Part shown: one piece after another, positions 17,929 through 28,093 of the stretch | Numbering within the stretch: position 1 is the stretch's first letter | Layout: each line of letters opens with the position of its first letter | Source: Synergistota bacterium | GTDB lineage: Bacteria; Synergistota; GBS-1 | NCBI GenBank assembly: GCA_025060595.1 | Contig: JANXBX010000006.1 | Coordinates: forward strand, 62,001 to 126,000 | Direction: 5' to 3' | DNA length: 64,000 nucleotides | Notes under the pieces: model-generated | Seen by the model: the letters and a program-made list of their open reading frames with translations, nothing else | Database searches by the model: none | What the model was told of the DNA's origin: nothing | Position numbers and translations under genes: made by a program

Positions 17929-19114
17929 CCTTCCTCTTAGCCTCTATGAAAGCCCTCCTTAATGCCTCTTTAATATCCTTGTCCTTAAGAACCAGAATAG
18001 CCATTCTTCCTAAGGCTTTAGCGCCTAAAACTATGGCCTCATGAGCTCTCTCAGATTTAGTAAGCTCTGAGAATTCCCTTGTGTGCAGAGGTACCTTCTT
18101 TCCAGTTATATCTAAGACAGGTTGAATGGCTGGACATCTATGACTGACATTACCTATGTCTGATGAGCCCATAGGACCTGGTGGCTCGGACAGCTCAACC
18201 TTAAGATCACGTAATATATCCTCGAAAAGCCTCTCAGCCACCTCATTTGGAAGCATGTTATCAAAGCTAAACTCATAGTTTCGCCAAGTCACCTCTGTAG
18301 CTGTAGCCAAAGCAGCACCCTTAGCGCAATTAAAGACCTGCTCAACGAGTCTTTTAAGATAACCCCTCCATGGTGCCCTAAAGTAGAACCTCGCTACAGC
18401 CCTTTCCGGGACTATATTAGGAACACTACCACCATCAACTATAACACCATGCATTCTAACTTCCGGCTTCACATGTTGCCTTAACATATCTATAGCATGA
18501 AAGAAAAGCTGAAGACCATTTAAAGCGTTCCTACCCTCCCAAGGAGCTGAAGCAGCATGGGAGGATTTCCCCTTAAACTCAAACTCTATGGCATCAAGAG
18601 CCAACGAACGATATTTGGCAAAACTTATACCTCCACCCGCATGGATCATCATAGCTAAGTCCACATCATCAAAAACTCCTCTTTCAGCCATCAAAACTTT
18701 GGCCCCGCTCGTTTCCTCAGAAGGAGTACCTATGACTAAAAGCTCCCCTCTTAGCTCACCCCTTTTAAAGAGTTTTATCAAAGCTATCCCAGCTAATGTG
18801 GACATAGCACCATGAACGTTATGACCACAAGCATGACCAATCTCTGGTAAAGCATCATACTCCACTAAAAGAACCACCTTAGCACCATCACCATTTTTCA
18901 CCTTACCGATAAAGGAATAGGGTATACCTATAAATGGCGATTCCATATCAAATCCATGTCTTCTAAGAAGATCCATGTGGATCTTACTTGATCTTTCCTC
19001 TTCTCCGGAAAGCTCAGGGTTATCCGCAAGGTAATCACTTAAGGCTATGGCCTCCTGAGCGCTTTCCTCTACTAATCTATCAATCTCGTTAAAAAGCCCT
19101 CTGTATTTTTCCAT
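17912..19114 (-). CDS. M20 family metallopeptidase / aminoacylase
   Basis: 400 residues with M20 metal motifs LLVEYDALPEIGHACGHNVHG near 75-95 and GTPSEETSGA near 130. It resembles the AbgA/AbgB-like and amidohydrolase branch rather than the carboxypeptidase G2 branch. SD AAGGAGG precedes the ATG at 19114. It is the last gene after a D-aminoacylase and a YfcC transporter, so the three probably import and de-acylate N-acyl or N-blocked amino acids of both configurations. Confidence 0.85.
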   Translation of the reverse strand: MEKYRGLFNEIDRLVEESAQEAIALSDYLADNPELSGEEERSSKIHMDLLRRHGFDMESPFIGIPYSFIGKVKNGDGAKVVLLVEYDALPEIGHACGHNVHGAMSTLAGIALIKLFKRGELRGELLVIGTPSEETSGAKVLMAERGVFDDVDLAMMIHAGGGISFAKYRSLALDAIEFEFKGKSSHAASAPWEGRNALNGLQLFFHAIDMLRQHVKPEVRMHGVIVDGGSVPNIVPERAVARFYFRAPWRGYLKRLVEQVFNCAKGAALATATEVTWRNYEFSFDNMLPNEVAERLFEDILRDLKVELSEPPGPMGSSDIGNVSHRCPAIQPVLDITGKKVPLHTREFSELTKSERAHEAIVLGAKALGRMAILVLKDKDIKEALRRAFIEAKRKEESLP

Positions 19115-19117
19115 GAT

Positions 19118-20461
19118 TTACCTCCTTATGATCTTCCCTTCTGGCGGTTCTATAATTTTCCCATCTTCCACAGAAACCTTTCCATTAACCACAACATACC
19201 TTATACCCTTTGGGGAAGCTAATGGCTCCTTAAAGGTAGCCATATCTTTAAACTCCTTAGGATCAAATATGGTTATATCCGCATAAAAGCCCTCCTTTAT
19301 CTTTCCTCTATATTCCATGAAGGCATTATCTGCGGGAATCGTTGTAGCATGCCTTAAAGCCTCTTCCCAACTAAATCCCGCTTCCCTAAGCCACAACAAC
19401 GCCCTAGGAAAGGCACCAGATGCCCGGGGATGTCCCCAACCACCTCTTATAACAGCATCAGAAGCTATAGCACACATGGGGTGAAGGATACAAAGCCTCA
19501 TCTCATCTTCATTCATAACGTGAGCAACAACCAACGTTTCTGGCGCATTTTGCCTTAAAAAGCTAAAAAGCTCGGGATCAAGCCTACGCCCCCTGAAACT
19601 TCCACTTGCCACCTCTATATATTCTAGCCCCTTACCCCACCTCTCCTCAAACCCAGGATCGAAAACAGCCGAACCTATGTAGGTACAAAAGGCAGAGTAG
19701 GGATAGCTATCGAATCTCAAATCCACACCCTCCGATATCGCTTCCTCAATCAATCTTAAGGCCTCTTTAGAATAGCCAAAAGCCGTCATACTCCCTAAAT
19801 GAGATATAATAACTCTCACCTTAACATCTTTAGCTAAAGAAATGGCTTCCTTCACTGCCTCAATACACCTTGGACCATCATACCTTATATGTATAGAAAT
19901 GAATCTCCTCTCGAATTCCCTTAAAACCCAAGCTAGACCATATATCTCATCTTTATCAACATATGGAGTATATTCAAGACCGAGAGAAAAACCGAAAGAA
20001 CCATGTCTTAACTCTTCTCTCAATATCTCTCTCATGGCCTCGATCTCAGAGGGACTGGCACACCTATAAGGATCATTTATACCTATAGACTCCCTTAAGG
20101 CTCTATGACCCGTTAAAAAGCCAAGGTTGATATACTTATCTTTCACGACCTTTTCTATTTCTCTAACCAAAGCACCAGAGCCGCAGTTTCCAGAAATCCC
20201 AGTAGTTACACCTTGAAGAAGGAGCAACTTCTGTACCGTATAAGGATCAGAAGGATCCTCATCTACATGCATATGAGTATCTATAAAGCCAGGTGAAACA
20301 ACAAGACCAGTAGCATCAATAACCCTCTTAGCATTCACCTCGGCTTCTAGATCTGCAACCTTCTCTATATATACATCTTTTATTAATATAAGAGCAGATT
20401 TAAAGGTCTGGGACTCACCATCCCAGACCTTATCTCCCATTATGGCTAAATCATAAATCAT
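19118..20461 (-). CDS. N-acyl-D-amino-acid deacylase (D-aminoacylase)
   Basis: 447-residue amidohydrolase-superfamily enzyme. It has the metal motif GFIDTHMHVD near 60, a QGVTTGISGNCGSGA segment typical of D-aminoacylases, SIHIRYDG and HLGS in the barrel, and the late GAFPRALLWLREAG motif. It hydrolyses N-acyl-D-amino acids to D-amino acid plus carboxylate. The ATG begins one base after the stop codon of the upstream transporter, so translation is probably coupled. Confidence 0.9.
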   Translation of the reverse strand: MIYDLAIMGDKVWDGESQTFKSALILIKDVYIEKVADLEAEVNAKRVIDATGLVVSPGFIDTHMHVDEDPSDPYTVQKLLLLQGVTTGISGNCGSGALVREIEKVVKDKYINLGFLTGHRALRESIGINDPYRCASPSEIEAMREILREELRHGSFGFSLGLEYTPYVDKDEIYGLAWVLREFERRFISIHIRYDGPRCIEAVKEAISLAKDVKVRVIISHLGSMTAFGYSKEALRLIEEAISEGVDLRFDSYPYSAFCTYIGSAVFDPGFEERWGKGLEYIEVASGSFRGRRLDPELFSFLRQNAPETLVVAHVMNEDEMRLCILHPMCAIASDAVIRGGWGHPRASGAFPRALLWLREAGFSWEEALRHATTIPADNAFMEYRGKIKEGFYADITIFDPKEFKDMATFKEPLASPKGIRYVVVNGKVSVEDGKIIEPPEGKIIRR

Positions 20462-20462
20462 G

Positions 20463-21842
20463 TCACTGATATCCTATGAAAGTAGCTATTGCTATAAAAA
20501 GCATTTGAACAGGGAATATTAACAGGAAGAAAGGAGTAAAGAACTTCCACCACCTTTCTATAGGGACCTTAGCTATACTACATATGACCGGGAGAAGAGT
20601 CGTAGGCCAAAGGAGATTAGAGAAACCATCTCCATACTGGAAGGCTAAAACAGCAGTTTGCCTCGTTATGCCAAGCAAGTCAGATAGGGGAGCCATAATA
20701 GGCATGGTAACAGAGGCCTGTCCTGAACCAGAAGGTATGAAGAAGTTTATTATTGTTTGAACAACAAGCATACCCTCAGCTCCAACCCATGGAGGAAGTC
20801 CCTCAAGAGGTTTTGACAAACCGTATATAACGGTATCTATTATTCGTCCTTCTCTCATAACTATGAGTATCGCTCTTGAGAGTCCTATAACAAGCGCCCC
20901 AAAAACTATATCTCTTGCACCTTCAAGGAAGGACTCAGCAATCTTATTAGGAGTAAAACCAGCTATTAGGGCACAAACAACGCCCATAATTAAAAATAAA
21001 CCCGCTAACTCATTGAAATACCAACCAAGCTCTATAACTCCCCAAATAAGCAAGCCCACTGTAAAGATAACAATACCAAAAATTAATTTTTCCCTTAGTG
21101 TAAACTCCCTAACTATAAGCTCATCATGCCTTAAGGCTAACACACCCATATCTAAGCCATACATTAAGCTCTTCTTAGGATCCTTTTTAATTCTTCTGGC
21201 ATATCTTATGGTCCACCAAACGGCCAAAGTTACAAAGGTAAACCAGCTTACGATCCTAAAGCCCAAACCTGAAAAGAGCGGTAACTCCGAAAACTTTTGA
21301 GCCAAACCAACGGTAAACGGATTCATAAAAGCTGCAGCAAATCCCATACCAACGCCAAAACAAACCATGCTTAAACCAACTATGGCATCATAACCCATAG
21401 CTATAGCGAGTCCAACAAAAAGGGGAACGAAGCCTAAGGCCTCTTCAAACATACCGAAAACAGATCCGCATAGGGCGAAGAAATACATGAAGACAGGAAT
21501 CATAAATATCTCTTTGCCCTCAAGCTTTCTCAGCAAGAAACCTATAAAGGAGTGCAATGCTCCCGTCTTCAAAACCATATAGAAGGAAGCATAAACGATG
21601 AAGACGAAAAATATGACCTCAGCTGCATCTATCATCCCTTTCTGAACGGCAATAAAGGTTTCAAAGAAACCGACAGGATTAGGATCAACCAGCTTATAGG
21701 TTCCAGGAACAACCACAGTCTTATTAGTCTTCGGATCCTTTACCCTATCAAACTCCCCAGCTGGAAGAGCATAAGTAAGAATAGCAGCTATCACCACTAA
21801 GGAAAAGAGCAAAACAAAGGTGTGAGGAACACGGACTCTCAT
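20463..21842 (-). CDS. YfcC/DcuC-type membrane transporter
   Basis: 459 residues, about 12 membrane helices, with the YfcC-like pattern PAGEFDR near the start, FGMFEEALGFVPLF in the middle, and INFFIPSGSGQASVTMPIM near 370. The family (C4-dicarboxylate anaerobic carrier-like) is often next to peptidases or deacylases and probably carries small peptides or acyl-amino acids; the substrate is inference. ATG follows GAGGGGAAG and leads an operon with D-aminoacylase and M20 genes. Confidence 0.85.
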   Translation of the reverse strand: MRVRVPHTFVLLFSLVVIAAILTYALPAGEFDRVKDPKTNKTVVVPGTYKLVDPNPVGFFETFIAVQKGMIDAAEVIFFVFIVYASFYMVLKTGALHSFIGFLLRKLEGKEIFMIPVFMYFFALCGSVFGMFEEALGFVPLFVGLAIAMGYDAIVGLSMVCFGVGMGFAAAFMNPFTVGLAQKFSELPLFSGLGFRIVSWFTFVTLAVWWTIRYARRIKKDPKKSLMYGLDMGVLALRHDELIVREFTLREKLIFGIVIFTVGLLIWGVIELGWYFNELAGLFLIMGVVCALIAGFTPNKIAESFLEGARDIVFGALVIGLSRAILIVMREGRIIDTVIYGLSKPLEGLPPWVGAEGMLVVQTIINFFIPSGSGQASVTMPIMAPLSDLLGITRQTAVLAFQYGDGFSNLLWPTTLLPVICSIAKVPIERWWKFFTPFFLLIFPVQMLFIAIATFIGYQ

Positions 21843-21909
21843 CTAAACTTCCCCTCCTCTCTAAAATAAAATATTTCTGCAAAAATGATAAATTAAAAAC
21901 TTAGCTATG

Positions 21910-23931
21910 TCAATATATACTATTCTTTGTACCATTTCCCTCCTCTCTCAAAACTTCAAGAAAAGCTTTAACTACCTTAGGATCAAAAAGCTTTCCGCTT
22001 TCTCTTTTTATATAATCGATGGCTTCTTCCCTGCTCCATGCTTTTCTGTAGGGACGATCATGTATCAAAGCATCATAAACATCAACTACAGCAAATATCC
22101 TCGCTGAAATAGGGATTTCCTCTCCCTTCAAGCCCTTAGGATAACCGCTTCCATCCCATCTCTCGTGATGATAATAGGGGATTTCTAACGCTGGCCGAAG
22201 ATACTCTATTTTTGAGAGAAGCTCATAAGCATAAACCGGATGCTTTTTCATTATCTCCCAATCTTCCTCGCTCAGCTTACCAGGTTTAAATAATATACTA
22301 TCTGGAATAGCGAGCTTACCTATGTCATGAAGCAACGCCCCTCTTCTTATGTGAAGGAGAGCTTCCCCGCATATCCCGAGCTTTTTCGCCACTTTAACCG
22401 TTAATTCCGTTACCCTCTCGCTATGCCCTTCGGTTTCCCTATCTCGAAGCTCAAGCACCTTAGCCAAGCTCTCGATAGTAGCCTCATAAGCTTGAATCAG
22501 TTTAAAATTGGTGGTCTCAAGGGATCTTAAAAGCTCAATGTTATCTATAGCTATTGCCAACTGCCCAGCTAAGGTTTCAAGGAAACTAAGCCACTCCTCA
22601 TCGACATCAATAAAACTTCTCTTAAAAATTTCTAAAACTCCCAGGACCTTCCCCTTACTTATAAGTGGAGCAACAACATAGCTTTTAAAGCCCTCTTCTC
22701 TCATAAGCCTTCCCCTAACCGGATCCTCATCCGCGTTTTCTAGCCACAGAACTCGCTTTTCAAGGATAGCTCTTCCAGCTAATCCTTCCCCCACCCTGAT
22801 TCGGATCCTCTCCCAATTCCTGGTAGTGAAACCGAAACCACAGCAATTGATCCCCAACTCCATAACCCAAGGATCAAGATGAAGCACAGAAGCAGCGTTA
22901 ACGCCAAGCTGATTTACCACCTCCTCGAGAACAACCTTTATCGTTAACTTTGGATCTAAGCTACCACTTATCGCCCTATCTATGTTCCTTAAAGCTTGAA
23001 GCCTATTAAGCCTCTTTTGAGACTCCTCAAAGAGTCTAGCGCTTTCCAAAGAAGAGGCAGCAAAGTTAGCAATGGCCTGAAAGACCTCTACTTTTTCTTT
23101 CGTAAAGAAGCCTAGCTCCTTAGAGTACAAGGTTAAAACCCCATAGACCTTTTCCTTACTTATCATAGGGAAAGAGGCAACCGTTTTAATACCGAAGGGC
23201 TCAGCCCTATCCCCCCATACCTTGAAGAAAACATCTTTATATATATCCTCTATAACCTGAGGAAGACCGCTTCTAATTGCCCTACCAGCGCTACCCATAC
23301 CATAAGGGCTATCATCCCAGCGTACTATCAGACCATCGAAATAGGGGTGACCTTCAGGATAATTAGCTAATATCCTTACCCGTCCATCGGGCTCAGCCCA
23401 ACCTATCAGAGACATATAAGAGCCAAAGTGTTCAACACAGCTTTTAACGACTATTCTCGCCCTCTTAAGAAAATCTAGATCTTCCAATATAAGCTCTTTA
23501 GCCAGGTTATACATATTAGTCATTGAGTTAACATATGTTTTAAGCTCAGTTATATCCTCTCCAGCGCTTATAATTTCCACTATATTACCAGACTCATCAC
23601 GTAAAAAGCTATTGTGCCAGGCTATAAGCCTTCTTCTGCCATCCTTAGTAAGTATCGGATTCTCATTATACTTAACTGGCTCAAGCTCCCCATTAATTAG
23701 CTTTTGAAAGACCCTTTCAACATCCTTTCTAATCTCCTGAGGGAGAAAATTATCAAACCAGCTCTTACCCAAAATCTCCTCTTCACTACAACCTAAAATC
23801 TCACAACCCTTGCGATTGATGAAGGTCACCCTTCCATCCCTATCAAGGGTGAGAATGATCACTTGAGCTAAATTTAAAAGAGCCTTTAACTTGTTTAAGT
23901 CGCTCCCGTAATCGACCTCACCTCTCATCAA
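21910..23931 (-). CDS. PAS-GAF-GAF-HD-GYP signalling protein (putative c-di-GMP phosphodiesterase)
   Basis: 673 residues without a membrane segment. A PAS domain at about 10-125 is followed by a GAF domain (about 150-300), a second GAF (about 315-470) and an HD-GYP domain (about 490-660). The last has HSERVTELT, GALLHDIGKLAIPD, HHERWDGSGYPKGLKGEEIP and VDVYDAL, so the HD and GYP signatures are intact. HD-GYP proteins hydrolyse cyclic di-GMP. A PAS/GAF input suggests response to a small ligand or redox state. It is divergent from the Cache chemoreceptor at 24094. Confidence 0.92.
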   Translation of the reverse strand: MMRGEVDYGSDLNKLKALLNLAQVIILTLDRDGRVTFINRKGCEILGCSEEEILGKSWFDNFLPQEIRKDVERVFQKLINGELEPVKYNENPILTKDGRRRLIAWHNSFLRDESGNIVEIISAGEDITELKTYVNSMTNMYNLAKELILEDLDFLKRARIVVKSCVEHFGSYMSLIGWAEPDGRVRILANYPEGHPYFDGLIVRWDDSPYGMGSAGRAIRSGLPQVIEDIYKDVFFKVWGDRAEPFGIKTVASFPMISKEKVYGVLTLYSKELGFFTKEKVEVFQAIANFAASSLESARLFEESQKRLNRLQALRNIDRAISGSLDPKLTIKVVLEEVVNQLGVNAASVLHLDPWVMELGINCCGFGFTTRNWERIRIRVGEGLAGRAILEKRVLWLENADEDPVRGRLMREEGFKSYVVAPLISKGKVLGVLEIFKRSFIDVDEEWLSFLETLAGQLAIAIDNIELLRSLETTNFKLIQAYEATIESLAKVLELRDRETEGHSERVTELTVKVAKKLGICGEALLHIRRGALLHDIGKLAIPDSILFKPGKLSEEDWEIMKKHPVYAYELLSKIEYLRPALEIPYYHHERWDGSGYPKGLKGEEIPISARIFAVVDVYDALIHDRPYRKAWSREEAIDYIKRESGKLFDPKVVKAFLEVLREEGNGTKNSIY

Positions 23932-23966
23932 GATACCCCCTCATGACATAAAATTTTAAGAGCTTA

Positions 23967-23995
23967 TTGACAGAAGAAAAAACAAAGATTAAAAT
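23967..23995 (+). promoter_or_regulatory. Promoter of the Cache chemoreceptor gene
   Basis: A perfect TTGACA (23967-23972), a 17-bp spacer and TAAAAT (23990-23995). The 5' leader of about 90 nt holds a 10-bp hairpin (TTTTGGAGAT 24040-24049 with ATCTCCAAAA 24062-24071) just before the AAAGGAGG SD. Confidence 0.8.
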
Positions 23996-24093
23996 CTTCC
24001 TGGTCATTTCAACAGAGTTTCAAAATCAAAACAATATAATTTTGGAGATTTCGCAACAAATATCTCCAAAACCTTAAAGGAGGTTATTCAGTT

Positions 24094-26112
24094 ATGAGCG
24101 GTATTAAAAGCCTCAGGTTAAAGATGTTAATCCTTCTACTTCTTCCCACCATAGCTCTATCAACTATTATAACATTTATTACTGAAAAAAGACTGAGTTT
24201 CTCAATTGCCTCCATAGTTGAAAACATGTCGCTTGAGTTATCTGTTAAAGGAGCTAACATAATTGATGAGTGGCTTAAGAGCGTAGTAAATGACATGGAC
24301 TGGCTTGCAGGAACGAATGCGGTAAAGGATGCATTAAAGAGCGGTGACTGGAATAATCTGCTAAAAAACTACCTTCCGCCAAGAATAAAGAATAAACCAT
24401 TCCAAGATTTGTTTATAGCTGATGCTACGGGAAAGGCCGCAAGCCCGACCACCCCTGACTCAACTGTAGATGTAAAAGATAGAGAATACTTTAAGCAAAT
24501 ATTTCAGCAAGGTAAAGATCTCCATATCGGAAACGCTATTATCTCAAGAGTAACAAATGAACCTGTCTTTGTAATTGCTAAAGCAGTGAAAGATGAAAAG
24601 GGTAATACTATGGGAATAATTTTTGCAGCCATACCTCTTACCACCTTTTCTAAGATAGCCTCGGAAATAAAGTTAGGAAAATCGGGATATGGATGGATAG
24701 TAGACGCAAGCGGAACTGTTGTAGCGCATCCTCGCCAGGAATATCTCATGAAGCTTAAGATAAGCGAGGCCTCCAAAGCTAACTTTAAGGGACTTGAGGA
24801 AGCATCAGGAGACATTCTAAACGGCAAAACAGGATACACCAAAGTTACTCTACCTAATGGATCTACTAATTTAACTTTCTATGCTCCCATCAAGGTCGCT
24901 AAGGGCTGGGCTTTCCTAGTAGACATGCCTGAGAAGGAGCTATATTCTTATAGTGCAGGCATAGTAAGAAACATAATAGTGCTTTTGGGAATATTAATAG
25001 GCGCAACAGCTTTAATAATCCTCCTTGTGAGCTTTTCCATATCCAAGCCTTTAAAGGAGCTTGCCCAGAAGGTGGCAAACTTCGGTAAGGGAGATTTAAC
25101 GGTTAGCTTCCAGGCAAAGGGTAAAGATGAGGTAGCCCAAATAGCTCAGGCATTAAACCTAATGGCGAATTCCTTAAGAGAATCTTTAAAGACCATAAGT
25201 GAAGGATCCAATCAGGTAACATCCTCGGCAGAAAACCTCGCAACTATAGCAGAAAATGTAAGCACAGCAAGTGAGGAGCTTGTAGCGCAAATGGAGGAAA
25301 TAAACAAGGCAGCGCAAGATGCTTCTGCATCCATAGAAGAGGTCAATGCTGGTATCGAAGAGATAGCATCAAGCGCTCAAAACCTCTCAAAAGCCGCACA
25401 GGACTTAACGGAAAGGGCAAAAGAGGTTGATAATGCCGTTAAAGAGGGAGAGGAAGCCATAAAGCTTATAGTTGATGTAATAAATCAAACTAAGGAAAAG
25501 TCTAAAGATACAGAAAGGGCGGTATCTGAGCTTTCCGAAATGGCCAAAAACATCGGAGATATACTCCAAACTATAAGCTCTATAGCTGAACAGACTAACT
25601 TATTAGCATTAAATGCCGCTATCGAGGCAGCTCGCGCAGGAGAGGCTGGTCGCGGATTTGCCGTTGTAGCTGATGAAATAAGAAAGCTTGCTGAAGGGAG
25701 CAAAGTGGCGACAAATAAGATATCCCAGATACTAAACCAAATAAAGCAAGGGGCTCAAACTGCAGGCCTAGCCACATCTGAAACTGCAAAAGCGGTAGAA
25801 AAGGCTATGGAAAGCTCCATAAGAGTGAAAGATAAGCTCTTAAGTATATTAAGAGAGATAGAAGGAATGAGCTCTCAAATAGAGAGCCTAGCGGCAACAG
25901 CTCAAGAACAAAGCGCAGCTACTCAAGAGATGAGTAGCGCTCTAGACATAGCTACAAGATCCATAACCTCTATAGCTCAACAGGTTGAAGCTGCTACTGA
26001 GGTATCAAAGAAGCAAGCGGACTCAAGCCAGAACGTCAGTGCCTCTGCAGAAGAGCTATCCTCCATAACTGAGAGCCTGCAGGAGATGATAAGGAAGTTT
26101 AAGGTAGCATAA
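24094..26112 (+). CDS. Methyl-accepting chemotaxis protein with extracytoplasmic dCache domain
   Basis: 672 residues in standard order: membrane helix at about 10-30, a periplasmic double-Cache domain at about 35-285 ([33 protein letters not shown]), a second helix at 290-312, HAMP at about 313-365 ([13 protein letters not shown]), then a long signalling coiled coil with hairpin tip [20 protein letters not shown]. dCache domains usually bind amino acids or carboxylates, matching the catabolic genes nearby. Own promoter and strong SD; followed by a bidirectional terminator. Confidence 0.95.
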   Translation: MSGIKSLRLKMLILLLLPTIALSTIITFITEKRLSFSIASIVENMSLELSVKGANIIDEWLKSVVNDMDWLAGTNAVKDALKSGDWNNLLKNYLPPRIKNKPFQDLFIADATGKAASPTTPDSTVDVKDREYFKQIFQQGKDLHIGNAIISRVTNEPVFVIAKAVKDEKGNTMGIIFAAIPLTTFSKIASEIKLGKSGYGWIVDASGTVVAHPRQEYLMKLKISEASKANFKGLEEASGDILNGKTGYTKVTLPNGSTNLTFYAPIKVAKGWAFLVDMPEKELYSYSAGIVRNIIVLLGILIGATALIILLVSFSISKPLKELAQKVANFGKGDLTVSFQAKGKDEVAQIAQALNLMANSLRESLKTISEGSNQVTSSAENLATIAENVSTASEELVAQMEEINKAAQDASASIEEVNAGIEEIASSAQNLSKAAQDLTERAKEVDNAVKEGEEAIKLIVDVINQTKEKSKDTERAVSELSEMAKNIGDILQTISSIAEQTNLLALNAAIEAARAGEAGRGFAVVADEIRKLAEGSKVATNKISQILNQIKQGAQTAGLATSETAKAVEKAMESSIRVKDKLLSILREIEGMSSQIESLAATAQEQSAATQEMSSALDIATRSITSIAQQVEAATEVSKKQADSSQNVSASAEELSSITESLQEMIRKFKVA

Positions 26113-26120
26113 AATAAATA

Positions 26121-26148
26121 AGGCCTCCCCTTTTAAAAGGGGAGGCCT
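26121..26148. terminator. Bidirectional terminator between MCP and malic enzyme genes
   Basis: A 28-base perfect palindrome, AGGCCTCCCCTTTT (26121-26134) with AAAAGGGGAGGCCT (26135-26148), lies between convergent genes with T-rich tails on both sides. Confidence 0.88.
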
Positions 26149-26164
26149 TTAATTCAACCTTTAC

Positions 26165-27514
26165 TTAAACTTCTGGAGCAGGTGGGATTATCTTCGACTC
26201 CATTAAAAGCTTGACCATTTCCCTTGACGACTTTATCGCCTCTTCCGCCTTCTTAAGCAGTTCCTCACGAGTAAGCTTAACCCTCGCTATACCTTGCTCT
26301 ATAGCCTTAAGTCCGACAGCCGCGGCTTCCTCCACATATACCTCCCACATTTCCATGGTAGGAAGTATAAAATCCTCTGAAAGAAGATTCTTTTTCTCAA
26401 CATAGTCAGCCAAGGCGGTAGCAGCAGCTATACACATCTCATCAGTTATAGTTTTAGCTCTAACATCCAACGCTCCACGGAATATGGCTGGAAAACCAAG
26501 AGAGTTATTAACCTGATTTGGGAAATCAGATCTTCCTGTTGCAACTACCTTAGCCCCCGCCTCCTTAGCATCCCATGGCCATATCTCAGGAATAGGGTTA
26601 GCACAAGCAAATACCACTGCATTCTTAGCCATACCCTTTACCCAATCCTTCTTCACAGTATCAGGCCCAGGGGTGGAAAGAGCTACTAATGCATCGGCAC
26701 CCTTCATAGCGGCTTGGGCATCCCCAGCCACCTTTTCAGCGTTGGTCTTTTCACACATCTCCCACTTCTCCTTAAACTTATCTTTGTTCTTTTCTATGTC
26801 GGTCCTACCCTTATGAAGGGTACCCTTAGAATCACAAAGTATTAAGTTTCCACCAGGAACGCCAGCAGCCATAAGAAGCCTCGCAGTGCATATACCGGAA
26901 GCACCTGCACCTAAAATGACTATTTTCATATCCTGAAGTTTCTTCCCTACTATCTTAGCAGCGTTAATCAAGCCAGCTAATACCACAGCGGCGGTACCTT
27001 GCTGATCATCATGCCATACAGGTATTTCCATTTCATTTCTTAACCTCTCAAGTATATAGAAACACTTAGGCTGTTCTATATCCTCGAGATTTATTCCACC
27101 AAAGGAAGGTTGAAGGTATTTAACGGTCTTAATAAACTCATCGGGATCCTTAGTATCAAGGCACACAGGAACAGCATCAACTCCACCAAGGTACTTAAAG
27201 AGCAGAGACTTACCCTCCATAACAGGCATGGCAGCTTCAGGACCTATGTCACCTAATCCTAATACCCTTGTCCCATCAGTTACTACAGCAACTACATTCC
27301 ACTTCCAGGTATACTCATACACAAGCTCCTTATTAGCCTGAATAGCTTTGCATGGAGCAGCAACACCAGGAGTATACCAAATAGCAAAATCGTCGATGCT
27401 TCTTACAGCACACCTTAAGCCAGTTTGAATTTTACCGCGGTAAAACTTGTGCAATCTCATCGCATCCTCAGCTGGCTTGCTCGCCTTCTTTAAGAGCTCC
27501 TCCTTAGTTAACAT
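26165..27514 (-). CDS. NAD(P)-dependent malic enzyme
   Basis: 449 residues, the compact bacterial malic enzyme. Malate is oxidatively decarboxylated to pyruvate. Motifs include AIWYTPGVAAPC, TDGTRVLGLGDIGPEAAMPVMEGK, the metal-binding PVWHDDQQGTAAV and the Rossmann GAGASGICTARLL. The nicotinamide cofactor preference is not read from sequence. It ends a run containing two-subunit fumarase, so fumarate, malate and pyruvate are linked. SD AAGGGAGG precedes the ATG. The amino terminus LTKEELLKKA is echoed by LTREELLKKAEEA near the end, a curious helix repeat. Confidence 0.93.
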   Translation of the reverse strand: MLTKEELLKKASKPAEDAMRLHKFYRGKIQTGLRCAVRSIDDFAIWYTPGVAAPCKAIQANKELVYEYTWKWNVVAVVTDGTRVLGLGDIGPEAAMPVMEGKSLLFKYLGGVDAVPVCLDTKDPDEFIKTVKYLQPSFGGINLEDIEQPKCFYILERLRNEMEIPVWHDDQQGTAAVVLAGLINAAKIVGKKLQDMKIVILGAGASGICTARLLMAAGVPGGNLILCDSKGTLHKGRTDIEKNKDKFKEKWEMCEKTNAEKVAGDAQAAMKGADALVALSTPGPDTVKKDWVKGMAKNAVVFACANPIPEIWPWDAKEAGAKVVATGRSDFPNQVNNSLGFPAIFRGALDVRAKTITDEMCIAAATALADYVEKKNLLSEDFILPTMEMWEVYVEEAAAVGLKAIEQGIARVKLTREELLKKAEEAIKSSREMVKLLMESKIIPPAPEV

Positions 27515-27527
27515 CTGTATCCCTCCC

Positions 27528-28079
27528 TTAAAGCACTCTATATTTCTTTACTCCCTCTACATAAAGATCGTTACCATTAGCATCTATACCCACTATCAGA
27601 GGAAAATCCTCCACCTCAAGCCTGTATATGGCCTCGGGCCCGAGATCTGGAAAGGCTATAACCTCTGCTTTCTTTATGCGCTTTGCAAGCAAAGCTCCAA
27701 GTCCACCTATGGCTAAAAAGTAAACTGCCTTATGCTTTTTCATAGCCTCAATAACCTGAGGCTTTCTTAACCCCTTACCTATCATACCCTTTAACCCATG
27801 CTCTATTAACGTAGGAGTATAAGGGTCCATTCTACCGCTCGTGGTAGGACCAGCAGAGCCTATCACCTGACCAGGCTTAGGGGGACAAGGTCCAACATAA
27901 TAAATTACTTGCCCCTGAAGATCAACGGGAAGCTTTTCTCCACGAGATATCATCTCAAATAAGCGCTTGTGAGCTGCATCACGACCAGTATATATAACAC
28001 CAGAGAGCAACACTTCATCTCCCGATTTAAGGCTTAAAACCACTTCATCCGTTAAAGGAGTAGTTATCCTTTTAACCAT
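27528..28079 (-). CDS. Class I fumarate hydratase, beta subunit
   Basis: 183 residues matching the carboxy-terminal (swivelling) domain of class I fumarase/tartrate dehydratase, with GRDAAHKR, YVGPCPPKPGQVIGSAGPTTSGRMD and KHKAVYFLAIGGLGALLAK. With the alpha subunit next to it, it forms the [4Fe-4S] fumarase that interconverts fumarate and malate. Strong SD (AAGGGGGTG) and 14-base spacing from the alpha gene indicate an operon. Confidence 0.93.
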   Translation of the reverse strand: MVKRITTPLTDEVVLSLKSGDEVLLSGVIYTGRDAAHKRLFEMISRGEKLPVDLQGQVIYYVGPCPPKPGQVIGSAGPTTSGRMDPYTPTLIEHGLKGMIGKGLRKPQVIEAMKKHKAVYFLAIGGLGALLAKRIKKAEVIAFPDLGPEAIYRLEVEDFPLIVGIDANGNDLYVEGVKKYRVL

Positions 28080-28093
28080 GCGTTAGCACCCCC

